The translations under genes were made by a program, and so were the position numbers. This document shows positions 1-16,782 of a stretch of 64,000 nucleotides of DNA, one piece after another. How positions within the stretch are numbered: the first letter of the stretch is position 1; each line of letters starts with the position of its first letter. The notes beneath the pieces are model-generated. The model was not told the DNA's origin. It worked only from the letters and a program-made list of their open reading frames with translations, and ran no database searches. The stretch is taken from positions 1,442,001 to 1,506,000 of the forward strand of contig CAHIKZ030000580.1 in assembly GCA_903632075.3 (NCBI GenBank), in the 5' to 3' direction. The DNA is from Acanthosepion pharaonis. Taxonomy: Eukaryota > Mollusca > Cephalopoda > Sepiida > Sepiidae.

Positions 1-35
<35 letters not shown>
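1..35 (+). repeat. TG microsatellite, cut by window edge
   Basis: Pure TG dinucleotide run from the first base. Confidence 0.9.
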
Positions 36-38
<3 letters not shown>

Positions 39-1350
39 TCAGTTTCTATTACAAAAAAATTAAAGTAAATCCAAGCGTTCTGCGTTTAATCGTAATCACG
101 TTTACCTTGTTAATGTAGATTTGTTATATATATCAAGAACAGTATTGGGGAAATTTTCTGATAAAGTGGGAAAAGTTTACTTGTTTACTTGTGACTTAGT
201 GTTGATTTCCTTGCTGCTGATTTATACCAGAATTTCTTTCATCTTTTTTCTTCGTATCTCATTTTAAGATGAAGCTTTAATAAAACTTGAACATGTCAAA
301 TTGATAAACTTTTCCTACTTGTTTTTTTTTTATTCTGTCATTCTGTGTCGGATTTCGTATTATTTTCAACTGCAATTTTTGGCTTTCATTCGGTGCGTTT
401 GTCTTTGAACAGAAACTAAACACGAACTGTAACGATTCCTCCACGAAGCAATCGTTTAAATGCTAAGTCGTCTACACCATACAGATCAATGCCTACCAAT
501 AAAACACACTATGAGTAAATAAGTTAAACTGCAACTGGTTTGTCGGTTAATAATTTCTTTTAATTAATATATTGGTCTAAAAACCAGGTAATCTCGTTAT
601 TTTTGAGGTTTTTATTGTCGTTTCACTGAGATTTTTGGAAGAGACAGAAAGTTGAGAAATTTACACTAATGCCATTAATAGTGAATAAGATGAAACGATT
701 CTGCGAAAAATGAGTGAAACATTTAATAGGATCCCTAGAGTCTTTTAGACAAGTTCACAACTAGAGTCATATACAATTATACGAATGCATAGTTGCATAC
801 AGTTGCAAATCTGCACTATCAATTCCCAAATTATATTCGGTGAACTTAACAACTTCGATTATGTTGACCCAACATTTTGGGCAATCCAAGTTTTAGTGTA
901 CAACCAAAAAAAAAAAAAAAGAAAGAAAACCTAACTTATTCAGAAAATGGTGACGGGAAATCTGTCATTAATATCCATGGAAATCAACTGTCCGTACAAA
1001 ATATATCGTCTTAATGATTCGTTGGGAAACTAAAACTATGCTCAGCAGAGTTTTATCAACTCTTAGGTAACTTAGATTTGCTACTATGATATAAACATCA
1101 CAGTACACTATAGAATAAACATCACAGTTTTGCTGTTATAATCTTTTCATTGTTTTATAACTATGCATAAAATTTCTACGTAAACACCAATAAAAGAAAT
1201 GCTAATACAAACATCTAGAATAGGCCAGTATTATAGATGAAAAGGTTATTTAAATGCCGGTTTTGTTCAGTGGAATTAGATTGAATTTATGCTTATTATT
1301 TTCACGCTTCTTCACATTTCTATCATAGTAAAATCTCTATTGTCCGAAGA
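36..1350. other. AT-rich non-coding DNA, nothing recognised
   Basis: No reading frame, repeat family or RNA motif I can support. A poly-A run lies near 906. Confidence 0.5.
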
Positions 1351-1441
1351 TATGTATATATACATAGATATGTATATATACATAGATATGTATATATACA
1401 TAGATATGTATATATACATAGATATGTATATATACATAGAT
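1351..1441 (+). repeat. 18-bp minisatellite
   Basis: Five identical units of TATGTATATATACATAGA. Each unit contains a palindrome (TATGTATATATACATA), so each can fold on itself. Confidence 0.85.
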
Positions 1442-1597
1442 CAACTGGGAAATGCAAGAATAACCACGATCACGCATAAACATATGAAATCATCACGCAC
1501 TCATACAGATATACAGAACTTGTGAAATGTCATTTATACGCACAAATATACTCAAAGATACATAAGCACATACACATCTTTCAAATGGCAAAGAATG

Positions 1598-1608
1598 AGG
1601 GTATAAAA
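1598..1608 (+). promoter_or_regulatory. TATA-like box upstream of an open frame
   Basis: GGTATAAAAACTC is a good TATA-box match in AT-rich DNA. A CACAGTT initiator-like string lies about 25-30 bp downstream (near 1632), and the first ATG of a 171-codon open frame is at 1749. The spacing is right for a core promoter, but such matches are common by chance in this composition. Confidence 0.2.
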
Positions 1609-1748
1609 ACTCAGCTTATTTAAAGTTAGCGCACAGTTTAAGTTGTGTTTGCTTTAATGAAACAAACATATTGTCATAGGGAACACGAGTAGACTCTTCA
1701 TAAGCAATTTACCGAATTGTGTTCAGTTCGTTAGCTCCTGTGATAATC

Positions 1749-2264
1749 ATGGCAATAATACAGTTTAAAACAGTTTTATGTTTAACAAAAGCCTCGAATG
1801 ATATTCCCTGCACACAAAGGGATCTCTCCGAAAACAAGGGAAATAATATATTCTATATGTTTATTCCTTGGATTTATTTTTTTTCTTTTCGAACATGCGC
1901 TTACACATCTATCATCAGAAATAACTCCCAAAATACCGTATCACATTGTCTGAATAATCTCATTTGTGTCCGTTATAGACTGTCACATGATCTCAAAATA
2001 AAATACAGACACACACTCACCGATTCAAAATTTTGTATACACACTCTATTTTTATTTATTTCTTTATACTTTCTCCATATCCTGACAGGAAATGCAATTA
2101 TACAAGAAAGTAAGAAGCGTACCCAGAAAGAGAAAAACTGCATTCGTTACTCTTGCCCGTATTCGTTCAATTCGGCTGTCTGCCATCCCCAACATCCCGA
2201 CCCACAGAATTCCATGGAGAGATTAGCGATGAAGAAGATTATCTGTCAAGTGGAGCGATTATAG
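1749..2264 (+). CDS. Unrecognised 171-codon open frame (doubtful)
   Basis: From ATG 1749 the frame runs 171 codons without a simple-repeat origin. Most other long frames in the window are microsatellite or polypurine artefacts. The protein has a hydrophobic stretch around residues 100-115 (LFLFISLYFLHIL) and a lysine-rich segment after it (ESKKRTQKEKNC), with several cysteines. I recognise no family. A pyrimidine-rich tract ending CTGACAG at about 2089 could be a 3' splice site, making the last 58 codons an exon instead. No clear polyadenylation signal closely follows the stop. Length alone is mildly unusual for this composition. It could be a lineage-specific gene, a repeat remnant or chance. 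Confidence 0.15.
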   Translation: MAIIQFKTVLCLTKASNDIPCTQRDLSENKGNNIFYMFIPWIYFFSFRTCAYTSIIRNNSQNTVSHCLNNLICVRYRLSHDLKIKYRHTLTDSKFCIHTLFLFISLYFLHILTGNAIIQESKKRTQKEKNCIRYSCPYSFNSAVCHPQHPDPQNSMERLAMKKIICQVERL

Positions 2265-2826
2265 AAAGTAGTCTTAAAGATAAGAGACTGGACACTTGGC
2301 GATGGCTGAGATAAAGTTTGGAATGCGCTCAAGTACGGATGGTCAGTGGCCATCAGAAAGGAGGGTTATTACTGAAAGACGATGGTCGGTTAGTTGGCCG
2401 GACGTTGTATAGCAGACGCCAGTCACGGTAGACACGCAAATATGATGCTTTATACAGACACCATCAACAGACATATTTATAGACGTATTGCACACAAAAA
2501 TTCTAGACATTTCAGACAAATACACAAGCATAGAGACAATTTTATGTTCATTTGAATAGATACAAAGTTTGATTTTAGCTTAAAATGCACATATATTGAT
2601 AACATTAAATGCATTTATAAATATACCTATGTGTATTCATACATGCATACCTATATGTGTACATATTCGTGCTTACACACACTTACTAAATGTATATCAG
2701 CATATATCTGCTTTGTATATATGTGCCTATAAATGTATGTAGGAGAAAAATGATACATATTCATATTTTTGCGAACGCACACGCACACACAAATAGTCAT
2801 TTACATACAAATACACAAGTTCAGAC
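2265..2826. other. Non-coding DNA, nothing recognised
   Basis: CATA-rich sequence leading into the palindromic element at 2827. No supported gene. Confidence 0.5.
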
Positions 2827-3140
<314 letters not shown>

Positions 3141-3548
3141 ATGTGTGCATATAAATTGAAGTGCCAAAAATTGATATCAAGTAGAAAATTGGTTGTTTTG
3201 TAAAACATTCCCAGTCAAATGACATGTTTGACGAGGTAGGTAAAGAAGTGCTGTAGCTGTGGCAGCCATAAGATGTGGACAAGACTTAATACTGTTTGAC
3301 TACAGAATTATTGTTCGGGGCAAAATGACGACTCATTCTATATCCGACGCGGCAACTATTTAATATTTTTTATCAGGCAACATCAATGGCACAAGAAATT
3401 TGCGGCTGCCTGGTATTTTAAGGCCATGAGTCAATCAAAACAGTGTGCTCGTATAACATTGGATAGTTAAAAATGTTTTCTATCATTGGGTATGAGTGAG
3501 CAACCTTTCTTGTTACATCAACATACCCTTTTGCCCCTTATTATTCAG

Positions 3549-7954
<4,406 letters not shown>

Positions 7955-8135
7955 TGACTGAAAGTACTTATTTACATTATTTACATTGTTCAGACTGTTG
8001 TCCTCATCTTTGTTGCCATATTCACGAGGTTTCCAGCGTTGATGCTCCAGTTTTCTTCAGGCTTGAAAAGTCGTAAATATGACAACAAAGATGAGGAAAA
8101 CAGTCTGAACAATGTAAATAGTGTAATTAATTGCA
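7955..8135. repeat. Foldback repeat B, copy 1
   Basis: Inverted arms of about 50 bp (7973-8022 and 8077-8128) share TTTACATTGTTCAGACTGTT, CCTCATCTTTGTTG and their mirrors. The centre carries, on the minus strand, CTGAAGA...GGAAAC, a hammerhead-like phrase. One arm and the centre recur at 51.84 and 56.2 kb. Confidence 0.65.
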
Positions 8136-8208
8136 ATGTGTCGTCTCAAAAATATCGACAGATAGCTAAAAGTACTTCCAGAAAATAAATAGTTCTACGA
8201 TCTTCGTA

Positions 8209-8340
<132 letters not shown>

Positions 8341-8720
8341 GCACGAGATCCGTAACGCATTAGAGTCGTAGTGGCACCACAAGTACTGCAGTCGCAGTGG
8401 CGTGTCTTTGACAAGATAGCATGACGGCACCAAACCCTCTCCAGGCTGGATTGAATTGAAAATTTTAATTCTTCTAGACTAGCCACCAACTAAGTCTACA
8501 CGATCTAGTCTGTCCAGGTATTTAGCAATAGAAGGGGAGATGATTTCCCAGAGTATTAGGACGTAATTGAATTAGCACGTAATGAATTAAATTGGAATTC
8601 GAAATCAGGTCAGCAATTCGGTATTCATTACTCCAGCGAATTTTTCCATAACTCATATTAACACAAGAAAATTACTCATGGAAAGATTCACAAATGAATA
8701 AAGAACTAATCAATGAACCG

Positions 8721-8723
<3 letters not shown>
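8341..8723. other. Non-coding DNA, nothing recognised
   Basis: Moderately GC-richer between 8341 and 8440, no supported gene. Confidence 0.4.

Positions 8724-8782
<59 letters not shown>
8724..8782 (+). repeat. TA microsatellite
   Basis: Pure TA array of nearly 60 bp. Confidence 0.9.
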
Positions 8783-8786
<4 letters not shown>

Positions 8787-9158
8787 ACACCTATTGTTAT
8801 ACATAAAATTATATAATCCAACATTTGTCAAGGTGAACAGAATTTCTATTAATAAAGGATTCAACAGCTATCTAGAGGAATAATAATTGTATCGAAAATA
8901 TTGATATTTTCTTATCTGAATAATGAAAAGTGAAGAATTGCGAAACCTCCGATAAGTATGGTACGCTTTCAAGATAGATAGATAGATATGTTAAAAAGTT
9001 AAATGATTTCATTTCGTGTTTTCTTTTAAATGCATTATGAAGAACAAATCTCACTCTTCGACCATTGAATTTGTCGCTGAAATAATTCAAGATACTTCTG
9101 AAAATGTGCATGGGGTCACACAACGACCCACATACGCATATATGTGTATGTTTTATCA

Positions 9159-9195
9159 GGCGCGCGCGTGTGTGTGTGCGTGCGTGTGTGTGTGT
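9159..9195 (+). repeat. GC/GT alternating tract
   Basis: CGCGCGCG followed by GT with two GC interruptions, an alternating purine-pyrimidine run of Z-DNA type. Confidence 0.7.
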
Positions 9196-10320
9196 AAGTC
9201 CATGAAATGTCATTGATTTGCCGCCAGAAATATGGAGACACACAAATCTGAAGCCACAATTTTCTATTCTCAAGAAATTATCATTCCTCATAATTTCTTT
9301 CTCATATCTTCTTTCGACATTTTCTATTTTTATTCTCACCTCCACCCAAACTCCAAAAAATATTTTCTGTTATTTAGCATCAAATTTGGCAACTCGTAAG
9401 AATAATGGCGAATAATGATAGTTTATTGTTACAAATCCAGAATGCGCCTTGGGAAGTGTGAAGAAAAAATTTTAGAGTGGGGATGGGAAATAAGGAGATA
9501 GAGAAAAGAAAGAAAAAAGGGATTTCGAAAGAGAATGCAAAATGACAATAGAATGGTAAAAACAAGGACGAATATAAGCGCCTTTATTAAAAAGATGAAA
9601 GGTTCGTAGAGAAACACATAGAGAAAACAGAAAAGAGACTCAAATAAAAATATAAAGACAAACAAGAAAGAAAGAAAGAATTGACTAAATGGAAATAACC
9701 GATTCTCAGTCAATTGTGGAGAAAATACTACAGTGAGAAACATACAATATAATTTATAATTTAGAAAAAAAAGAATATGAAAAATCCAAAGAATGAGTGA
9801 ATATAACGCTAACTGAAAAATATGGAAAATAAAAGAATGAAAAAGAATTAAAAGAACGAAAAAAGGAAAAATTAGAACAAGAATAATAATGATGTTCGTA
9901 AAATGAAAAGAAAGAATGGATTGAAAAGAACGAAAGGAAGGAACAAGATGGAAAAAGTAGAGAGAAGAGAGTAATGTGCAAATGAAACAGAAAAATCGAA
10001 AGATACGAATATCGATGAAAAGACTCAAGAAAATAAGTCGTAGAAGTAAGAAAGAAATAGTAAAAAAGAAAGAAATAGTAAAAAAGGGATGTAAACAAAA
10101 ATATTTCTGAAGGAGAAAAATGATTTTTGAAAAATAAAAATTATTTTACTAAAAAGAAATTGCGCAGAAAATAGAAAAATAAGAGACGATGATTATACGT
10201 TTGATAGAAAAAGAAAGCGAAAAAATGGGGAAGAGGAGAAATGGAGAATAAGAAAGAGCAGATTGTCTTAAGGTGTGACATTAATTCTTCTGATTCTTTG
10301 TCTAAGAATAGAAGAATTTT

Positions 10321-10354
10321 CTTGATTTTTTGGCGTCATTTGACGCCAAAAAAT
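10321..10354. repeat. Short perfect palindrome
   Basis: TTTTTTGGCGTCA and TGACGCCAAAAAA arms around TT in the purine-rich region. Confidence 0.55.
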
Positions 10355-10600
10355 TAAAACAGTGTCTCTATCGAAATGAAAGGACTGAATCTAATGGCAA
10401 CAGAAAAAAGTTAAAATGATTATAATTGTGATGTATTTTTCTAAACAATAAAGAAACGAGGTAATAGTCAAAATAAGTAAAAGAAATTGATTAGTTCATG
10501 AACGAATAACCGGAAGAAGAGATTTCAAAATATCTTCAGACATTTTGAAGTGAAATAAAAAACAAATGTTACAGAAGTTATATGTTTGGTGAATGGTGGA

Positions 10601-10619
10601 TGAGTGAGTGAGTGAGTGA

Positions 10620-10675
<56 letters not shown>

Positions 10676-10676
10676 A
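10601..10676 (+). repeat. GAGT and GAAA tetranucleotide arrays
   Basis: Five GAGT units followed by fourteen AAGA units. Confidence 0.9.
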
Positions 10677-11166
10677 AACAGTAGAAAAGATTGAACAGAT
10701 TTTAAAAAGTTAGAATTGGAAGTTGAAAAATATAACAAGCTAGGGAGAAAAATGAAAACGATACAAAGAAAAAATAAAAGAAAACTGTGAAGAAAAATCG
10801 TAACAAATAAATGTTAGATCAAGAAAAACACAAAAAGCGAAACAGCAACCGAGAGAAGAATCGTAAAATGATAAAAGAAAAAAGTAAACTAAAGATTTGA
10901 TAGTTGAATAATTTACTAGGGAACGAAACCCAAATACTTTTAGCAATTTTGCCAACAGTACTGATTTTGATCCTTACTAAACGCACCATTATTACGTGTT
11001 TATGGGGAAAATAATTTCGTACGCTTAAAATACATAGGATTTATGAGATAAATGAATACGAACATTTTATAATTTTTCATAATGAATGGAAGATTTAATG
11101 TGACATGAAACAACTGTAAAATTTTGCTGGAATTTATTTTCTATTCGCAATCATCAGGATCCTTCA

Positions 11167-11331
<165 letters not shown>

Positions 11332-11486
11332 TTTTATAACACATATTTTTTGGTCAAAGTTAAATTAGACCAGGAGACAGTTGCATTAAATAGTGCTCAA
11401 TACGCATGTAAAGAAAATAAAATAAAAGATTTAATGTGCAGAGATTTTAAATTTCAAAAATTGGTTGATTTCCTAATTTTTTAAAT

Positions 11487-11564
<78 letters not shown>
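11487..11564 (+). repeat. Compound CA then TA microsatellite
   Basis: CA run passing directly into a TA run. It adjoins the mariner remnant. Confidence 0.9.
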
Positions 11565-11567
<3 letters not shown>

Positions 11568-11639
11568 ACGGAACGAATGTTCTGTCCTAGTTTTTGGGTG
11601 AAAATTTTGAAAACGCAAGTGCAATACCAAAATCCACCC

Positions 11640-12075
11640 ATCACGCTTATGTGGTGAATGCATTGTGTGAAAGATTTTTAAAATTGAGGATGTTAATCTA
11701 GAGGACAAGCCAAGTGTTGCCACGTCGGACTCGATCAAGAGGATATTAAATCTGTTACAGCAAATTCTGCCACTGCTGCTATAGAACTCATAGATTTAAT
11801 GTTAGTTTTACACGGATTAAAAAGGATTGGAAAATGTGGTTGGAAAATGAGTCCTACAAGACCTGTTTCCAGAGAATTGCCCACGATGTGTTGATTGTTG
11901 TGAGTCATTGCTTACAGGACAACTTCAAGTGCACATTTTGAACAGGCTTGTTACTGGTGATTAAATATGGATCCTTTACCATAATGTTAAGCACCGTTGT
12001 CAGTCGAGGAAACAGACCTGTTCAGCAATCGAGAGAACTTCAGCCAAAGAAGATTATGTTAACGGTTAAGGAGTA
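11640..12075 (+). pseudogene. Mariner-family transposase remnant
   Basis: Fragments in several frames match mariner transposase in the right order. DVNLEDKPSVATSDSIKRIL (from about 11689) is the linker after the first helix-turn-helix (usual pattern F-x-LEDKPRSGRPS). CESLLTGQLQVHILNRLVTG (from about 11887) leads into D-stop-IW, a ruined copy of the catalytic GDEKW. ILYHNVKHR follows. PKKIMLTV near 12043 is the block before the second catalytic Asp, which is missing. The copy lies between two TA-rich arrays. Its sequence differs from the 20.4-kb copy, so they are separate insertions. Confidence 0.75.
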
Positions 12076-12176
12076 ATATTTCTTAATTAAAGTCTAAGTT
12101 TTCAAATCTAATTTGAAACTATTTCAAGATGAAGATTTGATGGTAATAATAAAAGTTTTTGCCTTTACACTTAATC

Positions 12177-12198
12177 TATATATATACACAAACATGCA

Positions 12199-12246
<48 letters not shown>

Positions 12247-12342
12247 TATATTCATACACACATACATATTTACGTATATATATATACAGATATACCCGTA
12301 TACATACACAGGTATCGATACATATACATACACACACACACA

Positions 12343-12419
<77 letters not shown>

Positions 12420-12440
12420 CACGCATCCATATATATACAT
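12177..12440 (+). repeat. TA, CATA and CA arrays
   Basis: Two TA arrays (12200-12243, 12345-12416) joined by CATA-rich sequence and a CA run. Confidence 0.85.
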
Positions 12441-12587
12441 ATTTTCTTTTTTTCGGTTAGCGTTTGATAGTAATTTAAGTGTTTAAATTCTCCACAAAAT
12501 AAACTAGGAATTTAATATAAACTGAATAATATATTAATAAACAAAAAATTACTAATATTAATATTTTAATATTGTGAATAACGGTTG

Positions 12588-12588
12588 A

Positions 12589-12652
<64 letters not shown>

Positions 12653-12688
12653 ATCCACACACACACGTGTGTGTGTGTGTGTGTGTGT
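12588..12688 (+). repeat. TA array and CA/TG hairpin
   Basis: TA array to 12649, then CACACACACACGTGTGTGTG, a self-complementary CA/TG junction. Confidence 0.85.
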
Positions 12689-13227
12689 TTTTCAAAAATA
12701 AACAACGATAAAAAGTTATGCCTCAGCAAATATTGATGACTTCAGTTTCTTGATTGACTGATCAAATTCGAAAGTTTTAGTTGCTTTGAAATCAAGTATT
12801 AGTCGTAATCCTAATCTAATAATTATTTGCCAGGTCTTTTTTTTTTCAGAGAAGATCACCAGAAGTAATTCAGGTAAAATAATTGATTGAATTTTGATGT
12901 GAAGGTTTCTACCTTCAAATAAAATTCCATCCATACTTAGAGAATCTTTCCTTCATCAAAAAATATATTCAGCTAAGATATTTTTGATATTGACATCTGT
13001 TGAACGAACACAGAAATATATATTCATGCCGGCATGAATTCCAGTAATTTATATAGGTTTTACCCTATCTTTAAATGTGCAAGATCTTAGTCATATAATA
13101 TATAGGATTCCAAGTCTTCATTCGTCTTTACTGTCACACTCTGCCACGTCATTCACAATTCCTTCTGTTAAATTTCTAGTGGTTGCCCACGTATGTACGT
13201 ATAAGTAAAACGAGAGATGCCCCTGCT

Positions 13228-13230
<3 letters not shown>
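12689..13230. other. Non-coding DNA, nothing recognised
   Basis: No supported gene or repeat family. Confidence 0.4.

Positions 13231-13272
<42 letters not shown>
13231..13272 (+). repeat. TC microsatellite
   Basis: TC array with one TTTC interruption. Confidence 0.85.
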
Positions 13273-13480
13273 GTCACACTCACTCTGTTTATCTCTCTGT
13301 AATATGTATCAAATATGTTGATGTGGTTGTGTTCTTGTGGCTGCATGTCCTCATGACTTTATACACTTTATTGACAACTTTCACATCCATAATAAGACAT
13401 TTGCATCTTCCTAATTAACTTATTCTATATCGTTTTATATCTATCACTGTATTCCCTATCTCTCTGTTTCTTTTTTTAAT

Positions 13481-13481
13481 A

Positions 13482-13512
<31 letters not shown>

Positions 13513-13552
13513 CGTGTGTGTGTGCACGCGCGCATGTGTGTGTGTGTGTGTA
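13481..13552 (+). repeat. TA then TG array with GC interruptions
   Basis: Short TA, then TG broken by GCACGCGCGC. The hammerhead-like phrase at 13590 follows. Confidence 0.85.
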
Positions 13553-13589
13553 GATAAATGGGACAAAATGGAAAAGTTATTCAAATACA

Positions 13590-13621
13590 CGTTTCGCCTC
13601 TTGATAGTCGTCGTCTTCAGC
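13590..13621 (-). repeat. Hammerhead-like phrase
   Basis: On the minus strand CTGAAGA (core fits CUGANGA), then a 16-nt spacer, then GGCGAAACGTG. The triplet is GUG, which does not cleave, and stem II is poor. Lies about 40 bp after a TA-TG array. Confidence 0.3.
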
Positions 13622-13810
13622 ACAGAATGAGAGACAAACTCGTGTGTGTGTAAAGTGTCTTGTAATATAGAGAAGATATAATAAAGATCTTTATCAGACG
13701 CTACGGCTAGAAAATTTGCCTGTTTTAAAATTTTAGCTGCGTCAATGGCTTTAATATGAGAAGAGAAAAAAAACCTTTGTACGGAATATTATTCTGCATC
13801 CTACTAACAC

Positions 13811-13813
<3 letters not shown>

Positions 13814-13858
<45 letters not shown>
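13814..13858 (+). repeat. TA microsatellite
   Basis: Pure TA array. Confidence 0.9.
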
Positions 13859-13860
<2 letters not shown>

Positions 13861-14630
13861 TTATGTAGATGCATCAGTAAATTCCTTTCTACAACAACTA
13901 TGTATTTTTTAACATAATATCATCCTTAATTCGTTGGTGAATATTAATCACATACCTCAAGTATTACACAGTGAATTTTTCAGATCAAATCTTTCAGATC
14001 AAAGTTCAACTTTTATTCAAAGTTCAACATATTTTTAAGTTTGCATTTCTTACATAAAATATCCATAAAAAATATTTTTCATACATAAAATATCCAGTAA
14101 TTATTTGGATTTATGCATTGTTGTACGTTTGTATCAGTTATTCTTTAACATTAGATTTTTTTTTATATTCTATGTATATGAGTTTTATGTGCGCTGTGAG
14201 CATGATATTACTGTTTTGAGTATATATGTATGTATGCATGCATGCACATGGTTTGATGTATGTCTGTGGTGCTTGAAAAAACATGATTGACAGTAAGTGT
14301 CCGCCAGTGTCCGATTACAGATTCTCCTACTGTGTATAATCAAGTTGGACACTCCTAAAAGATCCCAAATGTCTCTCATACTTTCCCTCCTCTCTCTCTT
14401 ACTTTTTTAACTGTTCTTTTTTTTTTCAATTTATTCTGTTTTCCTTTCTCAAAAATTAACAATAAACAAGTAAGAAAAGTAGGGAAAAATAAGAAAAGAA
14501 AATTGAAGCAAGGAAAAAAGAGAAAACAGAAAAAGAATCTTTAAAAAAAATCAAAGAAAGGCTTGAAACGAAAAATATTTCTTAAATATTGCTTTTCCTT
14601 CACTTACAAAAAAAAAGACGAAAAAATAAA

Positions 14631-14631
<1 letters not shown>
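13859..14631. other. Non-coding DNA, nothing recognised
   Basis: Contains a local near-direct repeat (TTTCTTACATAAAATATCCA at 14045 and TTTTTCATACATAAAATATC with CA at 14076). Otherwise nothing supported. Confidence 0.4.

Positions 14632-14689
<58 letters not shown>
14632..14689 (+). repeat. TG microsatellite
   Basis: Pure TG array. Confidence 0.9.
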
Positions 14690-14690
<1 letters not shown>

Positions 14691-15124
14691 ATCCTTGGAT
14701 GCGTTTGAGAAGTCAACAAAAATAACCCTGTAATTTTAAGCTGAGGACATCATTTTCCTTCCAGTTTGACCTCATCATTCGCCAACGCACTATCATCCGA
14801 AAAACCAGTTTTGAGTTTCAACTTGAGCTGTCATAATTTTTAGCATTTCTCTTCTGTCATGCTGAGTCTTCAGAGTAATCTCTGTTGTTAGTGTAGCGAA
14901 ATAAATATAATTAGTTACTTTTGAAATAAATGCCAGTAAAATGTTGTGTATTGCCAAAGTAACTTTAGCCAAAGATTTTTAAAATGGCATATCCCTTAAT
15001 GTAACGGTTAGTGAATCGAAAAAAGAAGTCATCGGACTTACTTTCACTTTCACGCGTTAGGAATACTAGGAATCCGTATCCCCGTCCCCATCCAAAAATA
15101 GCTATAGGTTAAATAGAAAGGTTG

Positions 15125-15206
15125 ACTGAGCCCTCTTGCCTTAAGGTGATAACTAAACTAGTAGAAGGAAAATTCTGAATTCAAAACCAAACTGAAGAGG
15201 GATGAG
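15125..15206 (+). repeat. Interspersed repeat R, copy 1
   Basis: A stretch with CTCTTGCCTTAAGGTG, GTAGAAGGAAAA and ATTCAAAACCAAACTGAAGA aligns, with substitutions, with 37652-37728. It abuts SINE copy 1 region and may be part of a longer composite element. Confidence 0.5.
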
Positions 15207-15439
15207 CCCCGTCAGATTATCTAGACATACTACTGATGTTATGGCTACAGTACGTGATATCTTCATGACCCTAATCGGTTACAGAACTCTAAATGCGACG
15301 TCCCCTCAAGATGTCGACGATCATGACCCTCCACAGATTCCTTTTATTTATTATCTGTCAATTGCCATACATTCGTGAGAATATATAGTGGAGTGGTTTC
15401 TCGATGCCTTCTCCACGGTTTGACATATGGGGTTTTCCT

Positions 15440-15640
15440 TCTTTTGGACTGGTTGCTACCCAAGGCTAGGGAATCCAGTCTACTCTACTATTAAACCCAT
15501 AATAAAGGACAGAATAAGAAGAGACATGTTTATGCTTTTCCCAAGGGCATTCGTGCCAAAGTGAACGCCCGGATTTTGAACTCATTTCGCCGATTACACT
15601 TTGCGCGCTGATAACCGTTACATTACATCAAAGCTATGCA
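15440..15640 (-). mobile_element. tRNA-derived SINE, family S1 copy 1
   Basis: Shares with the 39.7- and 57.7-kb copies the plus-strand string GGTTGCTACCCAAGGCTAGG, a CTGCTATT-like block and TTTCCCAAGGGCATT. Toward higher coordinates the reverse strand shows an A-box-like TAATGTAACGG and a B-box-like GAGTTCAAAATCC at tRNA-like spacing (about 15575-15630). The element is therefore transcribed on the minus strand from an internal Pol III promoter. Confidence 0.6.
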
Positions 15641-16075
15641 TTAAGCAAGTTTTAATACCGCACAAACTGAACAATCTGTTATCTAAAGATTTACTTCTTG
15701 AAATTCTAAATAAATTCACTCGTTCGTTAAAACTCCATGAGTATATTTCCTTGTCGCTTCGATTTCTACTCATTTCTTTATTCATACAGCGACGACTCTA
15801 AAAAATGTGTTGCGAAATTGAAATTGAAATTTGTATTCAAACTTGCATCAGTAAGTAAAAGAAAGATTTATTATTCTTAAACCCTAAATTATACATATAT
15901 TAAGTTTTAATTAAAATTTTAGTAAGCCGGAACTGGCCCGTTGGCAAGGTGCTTTGAGCGGGATAGTGAGTGGGAGTTTCAAATAAGAATAAGGACAATA
16001 AAATATGATCCCACGGACGAATCATGATTTCTGTTGAGTGGTCTGAGCCAGAGTAACATTTAGAGTTAACATTGA

Positions 16076-16138
16076 TTATAGCTAGCTAGCTAGCTAGATA
16101 GATAGATAGAATATAGTAATATTCATACACACACACAT

Positions 16139-16177
<39 letters not shown>

Positions 16178-16178
16178 A
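16076..16178 (+). repeat. TAGC, GATA and CA-TA arrays
   Basis: TAGC x4 passing into GATA x4, then CA and TA runs. Confidence 0.85.
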
Positions 16179-16263
16179 TTTCGCTCTATTTATAAAATCA
16201 GCATAATTTCTATGTCTACACTGTCTATATCTATAAACGCTTTATCTCCGATACTGAACATCT

Positions 16264-16304
16264 GTATATATATATATATATATAGATAGATAGATAGATA
16301 GATA
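16264..16304 (+). repeat. TA then GATA array
   Basis: TA run followed by five GATA units, flanking the left end of element T copy 1. Confidence 0.85.
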
Positions 16305-16314
16305 TGTGTCGGTG

Positions 16315-16782
16315 TAAAAATCTGTAAAAGGACAATATGAATAAAGACAAAAGAAAAACTTATCTTAGCCGACGCGTTGCGTCCTCTGGAATATAAATCT
16401 GTCCGAGGATTTTTTTTCCAATATCTCTATTTCTGAAAGAAGTGCTACTTTCCCAAGCCAAGATACATGACTACAAAAATCTTAGAAAATTAAAAGAAAA
16501 CAATTAAATTTACAACCTCATCTTATTCAAAATATATATCACATAAATTAATTCTAAACTAAAATAATTTGAATATTAATTTGCATAAAACATTTTAAAA
16601 AATATTACTTACCCACTTTCATTTATTAGACATTGAATTGTGTCACTTCGCATCCTCCATAGTTTGCCTGACTTTTCAGCTAACGTGATGAATATTTAAA
16701 AATGTTTTAAACCAATAACATCTTTGCATTCGCCTTGTTAAAGTTTCCCGGAGGATGAAAAGCGTTGGCTCAGATAAGTTTT

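Larger units (their letters stand above)
9465..10965 (+). repeat. Long purine-rich strand
   Basis: About 1.5 kb where the plus strand is dominated by A and G (GAAA, AAAG, GGAA words). The pyrimidine-rich minus strand therefore has few stops and opens long Phe/Ser/Leu frames that I do not take as genes. Contains a GAGT then GAAA tetranucleotide array at 10601-10676. Confidence 0.7.

Noticed and set aside
1351..1441. CRISPR-like regular repeats
   Set aside because: Units are contiguous without spacers, and the genome is animal.
9429..10098. 199- and 114-codon Phe/Leu/Ser frames on the minus strand
   Set aside because: Pyrimidine-rich strand lacks stops; no domain, only low-complexity composition.
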